Source: Bradyrhizobium archetypum (GTDB taxonomy: Bacteria > Pseudomonadota > Alphaproteobacteria > Rhizobiales > Xanthobacteraceae). From it: a DNA stretch of 64,000 bases. This document shows, piece by piece, positions 34,547-42,460 of the stretch (position 1 is the first letter of the stretch; the number at the start of each line of letters is the position of its first letter). The notes below the pieces were generated by a model that was not told the origin of the DNA, ran no database searches, and saw only the letters and a list, made by a program, of their open reading frames with translations. The DNA is taken from NCBI RefSeq assembly GCF_013114835.1, contig NZ_JAAVLW010000001.1, forward strand, positions 620,001 to 684,000, written 5' to 3'. Both the position numbers and the translations under genes were made by a program.

Positions 34547-36745
34547 ATGAATCAGCACGTCATGCCCAAGTCAAACCTCAAGCTCAACCGGCGCGCCTTC
34601 GTGATCGGCACCGCCGCGGCCGGCGCCGGCCTCGCGATCGGCCTCGATCTTCCCTTCGGCGGACCGAAGGTGGTCCGCGCTGCCGACGGCTCACCGGAAG
34701 TCAACGTCTGGGTGGTGATCCGGCCCGACAATACGACGGTGATCCGCGTCGCCCGCTCCGAGATGGGTCAGGGCACCCTGACCGGCCTCGCCCAGCTCGT
34801 CGCCGAAGAGCTCGAATGCGACTGGTCCAAGGTCGTCACCGAATATCCGACGCCGGGTCAAAGTGTCGCACGCAAGCGCGCCTGGGGCGATTTCTCGACC
34901 GGCGGCAGCCGCGGCATCCGCTCGAGCCATGACTACGTCCGCAAGGGCGGCGCCACCGCCCGCGTCATGCTGATACAGGCGGCCGCCAATGAATGGAAAG
35001 TGCCGGCATCGGAATGCACGGCCGCCAACAGCATCATCACCCACACGCCGTCGGGCAGAACCACGACCTACGGCAAGGTGGTCGAGGCCGCGGCGCGGCT
35101 CGAGCCCCCGGCCGACGTCAAGCTGAAGGACCCAAAGGATTGGAAGATCGCCGGCAAGGCCGTCAAGCGGCTCGATACCGTCGACAAGACCACGGGCGCG
35201 ATGATCTATGGCGCTGACATCAAGCTGCCCGGCATGCTCAACGCCACGATCAAGGATTGTCCCGTCTTCGGCGGCAAGCTGAAGAGCTATGACGAAGCCA
35301 AGATCGCCGGCATGAAGGGCGTCAAGAAGGTGGTGAAGGTCGGCGACAGCGCCGTCGCCGTCGTCGCCGATACCTGGTGGCACGCCAAGACCGCGCTCGA
35401 TGCGCTGCCGATCGTCTGGGACGAAGGCGAGAACGCCAAGGTCTCCAGCGAGTCGATCGCCAAATGGCTGGCCGAGGGCCTCGACAATGCGCAGCCGGCC
35501 TATATCGGCAACCAGAACGGCGACGCCAAGGCTGCGATTGCCTCTGCCGTCAAGAAAGTCGAGGCGGTCTATAACTATCCGTACCAGAACCACGCCACGA
35601 TGGAGCCGCTGAACGCCACCGCGCTCTATACGCCGGATAAATGCGAGGTCTGGTGCGGTACGCAGAACGGCGAAGCGGCATTTGCCGCCACCATTGAAGC
35701 ATCGGGGCTAACCGCCGAAAAATGCGAGGTGCACAAGCTCATCCTCGGTGGCGGCTTCGGCCGCCGTGGCATGACCGACTACGTCCGGCAGGCGGTGCTG
35801 ATTGCCAAGGAGATGCCGGGCACGCCAGTCAAGCTGCTTTGGTCGCGTGAAGAGGACATGGCGCAAGGCAAGTTCCATCCGGTCACGCAGTGCAAGCTGA
35901 CCGGGGCGTTCGATGCCGACAACAATCTCACGGCGCTGCACGTGCGGTTGTCGGGACAGTCGATCCTCTACACGGTGCGTCCGGCGGCGCTGGTGAACGG
36001 CATGGATACGGCTGCGTTCCAGGGCCTCAGTCCTTCCGGCGACGCGGCGATCGGCTACTCCGTGCCGAACCTCCTGGTCGAGCATTCGATGCGCAACCCG
36101 CATGTCCCGCCCGGCTTCTGGCGCGGCGTCAACGTGAACCACAACGCGATCTACATGGAATGCTTCATGGATGAACTGGCGCATTCGGTCGGCCAGGATC
36201 CGGTGGAATTCCGCCGCAAGCTGATGAGCAAGCATCCAAAACATCTCGCGGTACTCAACGCCGTGGCCGAGAAGATCGGCTGGGGCACGCCCGCGCCGCA
36301 AGGCGTCTATCGCGGGATTGCGCAGGTGATGGGATACGGCAGCTATGTTGCGGGTGCTGCGGAAATCTCGGTCACCGAGGGCAGCAAGATCAAGGTGCAC
36401 CGCATCGTTGCCTCGACCGACCCCGGCTACATCGTCAATCCGGCGCAGGTCGAGCGACAGATCGCAGGCTCCTTCGTCTATGGCCTGTCCGCCCTGTTCT
36501 ATGGCGGCTGCACGGTGAAGGACGGCAAGATCGAGCAGACCAATTTCGACACCTACAATTCGATGCGAATCGCCGAGATGCCGAAGGTGGAATGCGTGAT
36601 GGTGCCGAGCGGCGGCTTCTGGGGCGGCGTCGGCGAGCCGACCATCGGGGTCGCCGCGCCCGCGGTGCTCAACGCCTACTTCGCGGCAACCGGCAAGCGG
36701 ATCCGTTCGGTGCCGCTGAAGGACCAGAACATCACGTTCGCCTGA
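34547..36745 (+). CDS. molybdenum hydroxylase large subunit, Mo-molybdopterin binding (IorB-like), Tat-exported
   Basis: 732-aa catalytic subunit. A twin-arginine signal (LNRRAFVIGTAAAGAGLAIG, about 12-31) shows export to the periplasm, typical for the IorB subgroup. Seen: RSEMGQGTLTGLAQLVAEEL-type molybdopterin contact, LGGGFGRRG, the RGVNVNHN segment, and the catalytic glutamate in GGVGEPTIGVAAPA near the C-terminus. GAGGGGAACGTC precedes the ATG. Substrate unknown: aldehydes or N-heterocycles are both possible. It is followed 55 bases later by soxF on the same strand, an association I do not recognise as standard. Confidence 0.9.
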   Translation: MNQHVMPKSNLKLNRRAFVIGTAAAGAGLAIGLDLPFGGPKVVRAADGSPEVNVWVVIRPDNTTVIRVARSEMGQGTLTGLAQLVAEELECDWSKVVTEYPTPGQSVARKRAWGDFSTGGSRGIRSSHDYVRKGGATARVMLIQAAANEWKVPASECTAANSIITHTPSGRTTTYGKVVEAAARLEPPADVKLKDPKDWKIAGKAVKRLDTVDKTTGAMIYGADIKLPGMLNATIKDCPVFGGKLKSYDEAKIAGMKGVKKVVKVGDSAVAVVADTWWHAKTALDALPIVWDEGENAKVSSESIAKWLAEGLDNAQPAYIGNQNGDAKAAIASAVKKVEAVYNYPYQNHATMEPLNATALYTPDKCEVWCGTQNGEAAFAATIEASGLTAEKCEVHKLILGGGFGRRGMTDYVRQAVLIAKEMPGTPVKLLWSREEDMAQGKFHPVTQCKLTGAFDADNNLTALHVRLSGQSILYTVRPAALVNGMDTAAFQGLSPSGDAAIGYSVPNLLVEHSMRNPHVPPGFWRGVNVNHNAIYMECFMDELAHSVGQDPVEFRRKLMSKHPKHLAVLNAVAEKIGWGTPAPQGVYRGIAQVMGYGSYVAGAAEISVTEGSKIKVHRIVASTDPGYIVNPAQVERQIAGSFVYGLSALFYGGCTVKDGKIEQTNFDTYNSMRIAEMPKVECVMVPSGGFWGGVGEPTIGVAAPAVLNAYFAATGKRIRSVPLKDQNITFA

Positions 36746-36800
36746 CAGCAACGGGCGGCGGCCCGATCCGGCCGCCGCTCCCCTTTTCCCGGATATTGCC

Positions 36801-38072
36801 ATGGTCGCCACGCGGCTGATGACGCGCAGAGATGTCGCTCGCGGCATCGCCGCGTCTGCGGCTGCAGCATTGCCGTGCCCCGCATTTGCGCAAGGGACCG
36901 CGCGTATCGTCGTGATCGGCGGCGGCTTCGGCGGCGCGAGTTGCGCGCGAGCGCTGCGGCAGCTTGATCCAAAGTTTCAGGTGAGCCTGATCGAGCCAAA
37001 TCAAACCTTTACGGCCTGCCCGTTCAGCAACGAGGTGATCGTGGGCATGCGCGAGATGCCCGCGCAGCAATTCACCTACGATAGAATCGCCGCAGCGGGA
37101 GTAGCCGTCATTGCCCAAGCCGCCGCCAAGGTCGACGCTCAGGCGCGCACCGTCAGTTTGGCCGACGGGACTTCGCTCGCCTACGACCGCCTGGTGCTGT
37201 CGCCCGGCATCGACCTTCGCTTCGATGCCTTGCCCGGCTATGACGAATCCGCTTCCATCAAGATGCCGCACGGATGGAAGGCCGGCGAACAGACGATCCT
37301 GCTACGCAAGCAGGTCGAAGCCATGGAGGACGGCGGCACGGTGGTGATCGCAGTCCCCGCGGCGCCCCTGCGCTGTCCACCCGCACCTTACGAGCGCGCC
37401 AGCCTCATCGCGCATTATCTGAAAACCCGGAAGCCGCGCTCGAAGGTCCTGATCCTTGATGCCAAGGACGGCTTTTCGCAGCAAAGACTGTTCGAGGCCG
37501 CCTGGAAGGAGCTCTATCCCGGCATGATCGAACGGATCGCATTGTCGCAAGGCGGCAGGGTGACTTCGGTGGAGACCGCAAGCAATACCATTGTCACCGA
37601 CTTCGGCAATTATGTCGCCAACGTCGCCAGCGTAATCCCGCCGCAGAAGGCCGGGCGCATCGCCGAGCTCGCCGGGGCCGCTGATAATACCGGCTGGTGT
37701 CCGATCGATCCTGCGAGCTTTACGTCGAAACTTGTGCCAAATATTCACGTCATCGGCGATGCCTGTATCGCCGGTCAAATTCCGAAGGCGGCGTCGGCCG
37801 CGAGTGCGCAAGGTAAGGCCTGTGCGGCCGCGATCGTCGCCATGCTGTCGGGCAAGACGCCCGAAACGCCTCGGCTGAGCGGCGCCTGCTACAACACCGT
37901 CGCGCCGGGTTATGCATTCTCGCTGTCGGGTGTCTATCAGCCGAAGGACGACCAGTTCGCCGAGATCGAGGGCGCGACGAGCCCGGTCAATGCACCGCGC
38001 GATCTGCGTCAGCGCGAGGCCGAGGCTGCGGAAAGCTGGTTCAGGACGATCACGGTGGAAACCTTTGGCTAG
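36801..38072 (+). CDS. soxF: sulfide dehydrogenase flavoprotein, FCSD/SoxF type
   Basis: 423-aa periplasmic FAD protein that oxidises sulfide or sulfane sulfur and passes electrons to a c-type cytochrome. A Tat-like leader (MTRRDVARGIAASAAAAL) precedes the FAD fold IVVIGGGFGGASCARAL (35-53). Family cysteines: TACPFSNEV, PLRCPPAPYERAS and SGACYNTV, the last two matching the redox disulfide of flavocytochrome c. The FAD-terminal motif is VIGDACIAGQIPKAASAA. No separate FccA/SoxE cytochrome gene follows; soxX overlaps its end and may be the partner. Confidence 0.9.
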   Translation: MVATRLMTRRDVARGIAASAAAALPCPAFAQGTARIVVIGGGFGGASCARALRQLDPKFQVSLIEPNQTFTACPFSNEVIVGMREMPAQQFTYDRIAAAGVAVIAQAAAKVDAQARTVSLADGTSLAYDRLVLSPGIDLRFDALPGYDESASIKMPHGWKAGEQTILLRKQVEAMEDGGTVVIAVPAAPLRCPPAPYERASLIAHYLKTRKPRSKVLILDAKDGFSQQRLFEAAWKELYPGMIERIALSQGGRVTSVETASNTIVTDFGNYVANVASVIPPQKAGRIAELAGAADNTGWCPIDPASFTSKLVPNIHVIGDACIAGQIPKAASAASAQGKACAAAIVAMLSGKTPETPRLSGACYNTVAPGYAFSLSGVYQPKDDQFAEIEGATSPVNAPRDLRQREAEAAESWFRTITVETFG

Positions 38073-38520
38073 ATCGCGCATCCATATCGGAATCTGGCTT
38101 GCCGGCGTGGCGGTTGCGGCGCCATGCCCCGCCAGCGCCCAGGCGCTACAGCCCTATGCCGTCGTCGGCGACGCCATTCCGGAGCCGCTCACGAATACGC
38201 GAGGAGATGCCACACGCGGGCGCGCGCTCGTCGTCGAACGTTCCAGCACTTGCATCCTCTGCCATAACGGCCCATTTCCCGAACAGAAATTCCAGGGCGA
38301 TCTGGCGCCTGATCTTTCCGGCTCCGGCAGCCGCTGGTCCGAAGGACAGCTTCGGTTACGGCTGGTGGACGCGTCACGCCTCAACCCCGCGACCATCATG
38401 CCGTCCTACTACCGCCTCGACGGCCTCAATCGCGTCGGCACGCCATGGCGCGGCAGGCCGATCCTGTCGGCCGAACAGATCGAGGATATCGTGGCGTATC
38501 TCGTGACGCTGCGCGAATAG
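38065..38520 (+). CDS. soxX: sulfur-oxidation c-type cytochrome SoxX
   Basis: Monohaem subunit of the SoxAX complex that couples thiosulfate or sulfane sulfur to SoxY. The best start is the TTG at 38065, overlapping the soxF stop by 8 bases, with GGTGGA upstream; this gives 151 aa with a signal peptide ending SAQA. Haem motif Cys63-I-L-Cys66-His67, distal Met112 in ATIMPSYYR. The LSGxGxRWSEGQLRLRLVDA and GRPILSAEQIEDIVAYL segments are typical of SoxX. Confidence 0.9.
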   Translation: MARSRIHIGIWLAGVAVAAPCPASAQALQPYAVVGDAIPEPLTNTRGDATRGRALVVERSSTCILCHNGPFPEQKFQGDLAPDLSGSGSRWSEGQLRLRLVDASRLNPATIMPSYYRLDGLNRVGTPWRGRPILSAEQIEDIVAYLVTLRE

Positions 38521-38529
38521 GAAGGCAAC

Positions 38530-39009
38530 ATGCAACAACCGACAAATTCATCACGCCGCAAGTTCCTCGGCCTCGCCGGTGGCGCCGCCGCGCTCGGCGC
38601 GCTGCCCGTCGTTATCATCCGTCCCGCGGAGGCGACGCCCGCGATGCTTGCCGCGGCGATCCAGAATGTCACCGGCGGCGCGGCAGTGCGGACCGGCAAG
38701 GTCAAGCTCGAGATTCCCCCGCTGGTCGAGAATGGCAACACGGTACCGATGACGGTCACCGTCGCGCATCCGATGGCGCCGGAGGATCACGTCCGCAGCA
38801 TTCACGTCTTCAATGAGAAGAATCCGCAGCCGAACATCGCCAATTTCCACCTCGGCCCGCATAATGGCCGCGCGCAGGTTTCGACCCGCATCCGTCTCGC
38901 AGACAGCCAGAAGATCGTCGCGATCGCAAAACTCTCGGACGGCTCGTTCTGGTCGGCCAGCGTCGATGTCGTCGTCACCCTGGCAGCCTGCACCGAGGAG
39001 GTGATCTGA
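38530..39009 (+). CDS. soxY: sulfur carrier SoxY (atypical C-terminus)
   Basis: Periplasmic carrier subunit, 159 aa. Twin-arginine signal RRKFLGLAGG (9-18). The SoxY body is clear: IPPLVENGNTVPMTVTVAHP and IHVFNEKNPQPNIANFHLGP. The pathway intermediate is normally bound to the Cys of a C-terminal GGCGG arm; here the end reads TLAACTEEVI, with Cys154 kept but all flanking glycines replaced and five residues after it instead of two. It may therefore interact with different partners than canonical SoxY. Overlaps soxZ by one base. Confidence 0.9.
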   Translation: MQQPTNSSRRKFLGLAGGAAALGALPVVIIRPAEATPAMLAAAIQNVTGGAAVRTGKVKLEIPPLVENGNTVPMTVTVAHPMAPEDHVRSIHVFNEKNPQPNIANFHLGPHNGRAQVSTRIRLADSQKIVAIAKLSDGSFWSASVDVVVTLAACTEEVI

Positions 39010-39329
39010 TGGCATCCGCCCTGATCAACGTTCCGGCGAAAGCCAAGCGCGGCGATATTATCGAGATCAAGACGCTGATGTCGCACATCATGGAAACCGG
39101 CTATCGCCATACGGCATCAGGCGAAATCGTTCCGCGCAACATCATCACGAGCTTTACCTGCCGCTTCAACGGAAACGAGATTTTCCGCACTGATCTGTTT
39201 CCGGCGATATCAGCCAACCCGTTCATCACTTTCTTCACCACCGCGACCGAAAGCGGCAAGTTCGAGTTCGAGTGGATCGGCGACCGGGGATTTTCCGAAA
39301 CCGCATCAGCGTCGATATCGGTCGAATGA
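39009..39329 (+). CDS. soxZ: sulfur carrier partner SoxZ
   Basis: 106-aa periplasmic partner of SoxY; it has no signal peptide and should be co-exported with the Tat-borne SoxY, as known for this pair. Canonical sequence: VPAKAKRGDIIEIKTLMSHIMETGYR, RNIITSFTCRFNG and a beta-rich C-terminus ending SASISVE. TGATG overlap with soxY and ATGA overlap with soxA show tight translational coupling. Confidence 0.93.
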   Translation: MASALINVPAKAKRGDIIEIKTLMSHIMETGYRHTASGEIVPRNIITSFTCRFNGNEIFRTDLFPAISANPFITFFTTATESGKFEFEWIGDRGFSETASASISVE

Positions 39330-40099
39330 GATTTTCGGGCGCCATAGCCGCCGCACTGCTGGCGGCGGGCGTCGTTGGCGCCGCCGAAATCCCGCAGGCC
39401 GAACGTCGCTCCGGCTACGACTTCATGAAGCCGGACACCAAGGCGATGCAGGACGAAGATACCGCCAATCCCGGCATGCTCTGGGTGCTCGACGGCGAGG
39501 CGCTCTGGAAGCGCAAGGCGGGTGGCGCCGACAAGGCCTGCGCCGATTGCCACGACGATGCCCGCACCAGCATGAAGGGGGTGGCCGCCCGCTACCCCGC
39601 TTTCGACAAGACAACCGGCCGTCCCCTCGATCTGGAGCAGCGCATCAATTCCTGCCGCACCAACCAGCAGCAGGCGACGCCGTTACCGTTCGAGAGCCGC
39701 GAGCTGCTGGCGCTCACGGCGTTTATCGCGCGGCAGTCGCAAGGCGCGCCGATCGAAACCGGCGCCGACCCGCAGCTTGCGCCGTTCATCGCCAAGGGAC
39801 GCGAGCTCTACATGCAGCGGCAGGGCCAGCTCAATCTCGCCTGCGCCAACTGCCATGACGACAACTGGGATAAGAAGCTTGCCGGCGCCGCGATCACGCA
39901 AGCGCACCCGACCGGCTATCCGCTCTACCGGCTGGAATGGCAGTCGCTGGGATCGCTGCAGCGGCGCTTGCGCGCCTGCATCAGCGGCATTCGCGCGCAG
40001 GCCTATGATCACGGCGCGCCGGAGCTGGTTGAACTCGAATTGTACCTGATGTCGCGCGCGCGCCGGATGGTGATGGAGGCGCCGGGGGTAAGGCCGTAG
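39326..40099 (+). CDS. soxA: sulfur-oxidation dihaem cytochrome SoxA
   Basis: Catalytic subunit of SoxAX, 257 aa, with signal peptide to about residue 20. Two haem motifs are present, Cys72-A-D-Cys75-His76 and Cys173-A-N-Cys176-His177, so this is the dihaem type. Likely axial thiolates are Cys110 (NSCRTNQQQ) and Cys218 in RACISGIRAQ, the latter the active-site persulfide cysteine. ATGA overlap with soxZ. No soxB, soxC or soxD follows; the next gene is convergent fpr. Confidence 0.92.
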   Translation: MRFSGAIAAALLAAGVVGAAEIPQAERRSGYDFMKPDTKAMQDEDTANPGMLWVLDGEALWKRKAGGADKACADCHDDARTSMKGVAARYPAFDKTTGRPLDLEQRINSCRTNQQQATPLPFESRELLALTAFIARQSQGAPIETGADPQLAPFIAKGRELYMQRQGQLNLACANCHDDNWDKKLAGAAITQAHPTGYPLYRLEWQSLGSLQRRLRACISGIRAQAYDHGAPELVELELYLMSRARRMVMEAPGVRP

Positions 40100-40111
40100 G
40101 ACGCTTCACAA

Positions 40112-40130
40112 GCTCCTCAGGGTGAGGAGC
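40112..40130. terminator. stem-loop between convergent soxA and fpr
   Basis: Eight-base perfect arms GCTCCTCA and TGAGGAGC around GGG. The sequence CTCCTCAGGGTGAGG also resembles part of the repeat at 50707-50822, so this may be a remnant of that element doing duty as a terminator. Confidence 0.5.
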
Positions 40131-40153
40131 GACAGTGTGCGTGAGGATGCGGA

Positions 40154-40927
40154 TTACCGCTCCGCGAATGCCTTTTCGACCACGAACTGGGCCGGCTCGC
40201 CGTGATTGCCTTCGACGAATCCCCGGCTGTTCAGCAACGCACGCGTGTCCGTCACCAACGCCGGGCTGCCGCAGATCATGACGCGGTCCTGCGCGGGATC
40301 GAGCGAGGGCAGCCCGATATCGGCAAACAGTTTGCCTGACGTGATCAGGTCGGTGATCCGGCCGCGGTTGCGGAAGGGGTCTCGCGTCACGGTCGGGTAA
40401 TAGATCAACTGGTTGCGGACATAGTCGCCGATCAGCTCGTCGTTCGGCAGCTTCTCAGTGATCATCTCGCCATAGGCGAGCTCGGCGACCCGGCGGCAGC
40501 CGTGGAGCAGCACCACCTTCTCGAACCGCTCATAGGTCTCGGGATCCTTGATCACGGAAAGAAACGGCGCGAGACCGGTGCCGGTACCGATCAGGTAGAG
40601 GTTGCGGCCGTCTTCGAGATTGTCGATCACCAGCGTGCCAGTCGCTTTGCGGCTGACGATGATCTCGTCGCCCTGCTTCAGGTGCTGCAGGCGTGAGGTC
40701 AGCGGGCCGTCCGGCACCTTGATCGAGAAGAATTCGAGCCGGTCCTCGTAGTTGGCGCTGGCGACCGAGTAGGCACGGAGCAGCGGCTTCTCGCCGACCT
40801 TCAGACCGATCATGGTAAATTCGCCGTTGCGAAAGCGAAACGACGGGTCACGCGTGGTGGTGAAGCTGAACAGCGTGTCGGTCCAGTGATGGACGCTGAG
40901 AACGCTTTCCTGGTTGAAGTTGCTCAT
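40154..40927 (-). CDS. fpr: ferredoxin-NADP+ reductase
   Basis: 257-aa FAD enzyme moving electrons between NADPH and ferredoxin or flavodoxin. FAD-binding R51-A-Y-S54, the pyrophosphate loop GTGTGLAPFLS (114-124), NADP region MICGSPALV, and a C-terminus ending VVEKAFAER that is typical of bacterial subclass II Fpr. GGAAGGGTGCG precedes the ATG at 40927. It is divergent from enamidase with a perfect 32-base palindromic region between them. Since 6-hydroxynicotinate reductase takes electrons from reduced ferredoxin in E. barkeri, this copy may supply them. Confidence 0.92.
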   Translation of the reverse strand: MSNFNQESVLSVHHWTDTLFSFTTTRDPSFRFRNGEFTMIGLKVGEKPLLRAYSVASANYEDRLEFFSIKVPDGPLTSRLQHLKQGDEIIVSRKATGTLVIDNLEDGRNLYLIGTGTGLAPFLSVIKDPETYERFEKVVLLHGCRRVAELAYGEMITEKLPNDELIGDYVRNQLIYYPTVTRDPFRNRGRITDLITSGKLFADIGLPSLDPAQDRVMICGSPALVTDTRALLNSRGFVEGNHGEPAQFVVEKAFAER

Positions 40928-40968
40928 CGCACCCTTCCCTGACCCGCAAAGCCGGTTGACCGGCCGCA

Positions 40969-41000
40969 TCATTTGTATACGATCATTCGTATACAAATGA
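40969..41000. promoter_or_regulatory. GTATAC palindrome between fpr and enamidase (nicotinate regulon, site 1)
   Basis: Perfect 14-base arms TCATTTGTATACGA and TCGTATACAAATGA with TCAT between, so two GTATAC cores 13 bases apart. The half ATTCGTATACAAAT matches the site at 55079-55092 in 12 of 14 bases. Likely binding site of the nicotinate regulator, able to cover both divergent promoters. Confidence 0.7.
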
Positions 41001-41072
41001 ATAATCCGGCTTGATCCGCTCGTCAAGCCGGGCAGAATGTCCGGCGAAAGCATTGAACCAAAAGGAAAAACC

Positions 41073-42272
41073 ATGGCCCACGATGCACCGCAGGCGACCG
41101 GCCCGAGCAAGCTGGTGATCCGCAACATCGGCCTTGTGCTATCGGGGGCTTTGGAAAAGCCGATCCTCGATGCCGACACGATCGTGGCCGAGAACGGCAA
41201 GATCACTGCCATCGGCCGCTTCAAGGACATCAACGCCGAGGGTGCCACCACCATCGTCAACGCCAACGGCACCACCGTGGCGCCGGGCCTGATCGACAGT
41301 CATGTTCATCCTGTCGCCGGCGACTGGACGCCGCGACAGAACCAGATCAACTGGATCGACAGCTATCTGCACGGCGGCGTCACCACGATGATCTCGGCCG
41401 GCGAAGTGCACATGCCCGGCCGACCCCGCGACGTCGTCGGCCTGAAAGCGATGGCAATCTTTGCGCAGCGCGCGTTCTGGACGCTGCGTCCAGGCGGGGT
41501 GAAGGTGCATGCCGGCGCGCCGGTCATCGAATGCGAGATGGTCGAGGACGATTTCAAGGAAATGGCTGCAGCCGGCGTCAAGCTGCTCGGCGAAGTGGGC
41601 CTAGGCGGCGTGAAAGACGGCCCGACCGCCCGCAAGATGGTCGGCTGGGCGCGCAAATACGGCATCCAGAGCACGATCCACACCGGCGGCCCCTCGATCC
41701 CCGGCTCCGGTTTGATCGACAAGGACGTGGTGCTGGAAGCCGATACCGACGTGGTCGGCCATATCAATGGCGGCCACACCGCCCTGCCCGATGACCAGAT
41801 CCGTTGCATCTGCGAGGGCTGCAAGCGCGGGCTGGAGCTGGTTCACAACGGCAATGAGCGCTCGGCACTGTTCACGCTGCGCATCGCGCGCGAGATGGGC
41901 GACCTGAACCGCGTCATCCTCGGCACCGACGCGCCGGCCGGCTCCGGCGTGCAGCCGCTCGGCATCTTGCGTATGGTCTCGATGCTGTCGTCGCTCGGTG
42001 AATTGCCGGCCGAACTCGCCTTCTGCCTTGCGACCGGCAATACCGCACGGATGCGTGAGCTGGACTGCGGAATCATCGAAGTCGGCCGGTCCGCCGATTT
42101 CGTCATCATGGACAAGGCGCAGCACTCGCCCGGCAAGAACATCCTCGCGAGCGTGCAGCTTGGTGACCTCCCTGGCATCGGCATGACCATCATCGATGGC
42201 ATCGTCCGCACCCAGCGCAGCCGCAACACGCCGCCGGCTGGCAAGGTCCCGGAGATCGTCAGCGGGCATTGA
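41073..42272 (+). CDS. ena: enamidase (1,4,5,6-tetrahydro-6-oxonicotinate hydrolase), amidohydrolase superfamily
   Basis: Opens the reduced ring of 6-oxo-tetrahydronicotinate to 2-formylglutarate with release of ammonia, following 6-hydroxynicotinate reductase. 399 aa from the ATG at 41073 (AAAAGGAAAAACC). Metal motif His77-V-His79 in GLIDSHVHP, later STIHTGGPS, GHINGGHTALPD and the catalytic Asp in LGTDAPAGSGVQPLG, matching E. barkeri enamidase from memory rather than dihydroorotase or hydantoinase. It is 12 kb from the reductase, but shares its GTATAC operator. Confidence 0.85.
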   Translation: MAHDAPQATGPSKLVIRNIGLVLSGALEKPILDADTIVAENGKITAIGRFKDINAEGATTIVNANGTTVAPGLIDSHVHPVAGDWTPRQNQINWIDSYLHGGVTTMISAGEVHMPGRPRDVVGLKAMAIFAQRAFWTLRPGGVKVHAGAPVIECEMVEDDFKEMAAAGVKLLGEVGLGGVKDGPTARKMVGWARKYGIQSTIHTGGPSIPGSGLIDKDVVLEADTDVVGHINGGHTALPDDQIRCICEGCKRGLELVHNGNERSALFTLRIAREMGDLNRVILGTDAPAGSGVQPLGILRMVSMLSSLGELPAELAFCLATGNTARMRELDCGIIEVGRSADFVIMDKAQHSPGKNILASVQLGDLPGIGMTIIDGIVRTQRSRNTPPAGKVPEIVSGH

Positions 42273-42460
42273 TGCACACGGACTCGCGCGATCGTGACGT
42301 GCGATCAGAGTCCTTCCTGTGATTGAACTCACACTCAGCCGGCATGGAACCCGCGGAGGGCTGCTTTGCGGCGAACAGCCGGCGTGGTACGCTGTGGGCA
42401 CTGGAAAGATTGTTTACCTAACGCTGTAATTGCATCAGCTCGAGGAAATCAATCCGAGCC

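Noticed and set aside
34087..36745. IorAB-type enzyme as a second nicotinate hydroxylase
   Set aside because: It has no GTATAC site, is Tat-exported and lies with sox genes; a role on pyridines cannot be excluded but is not supported.
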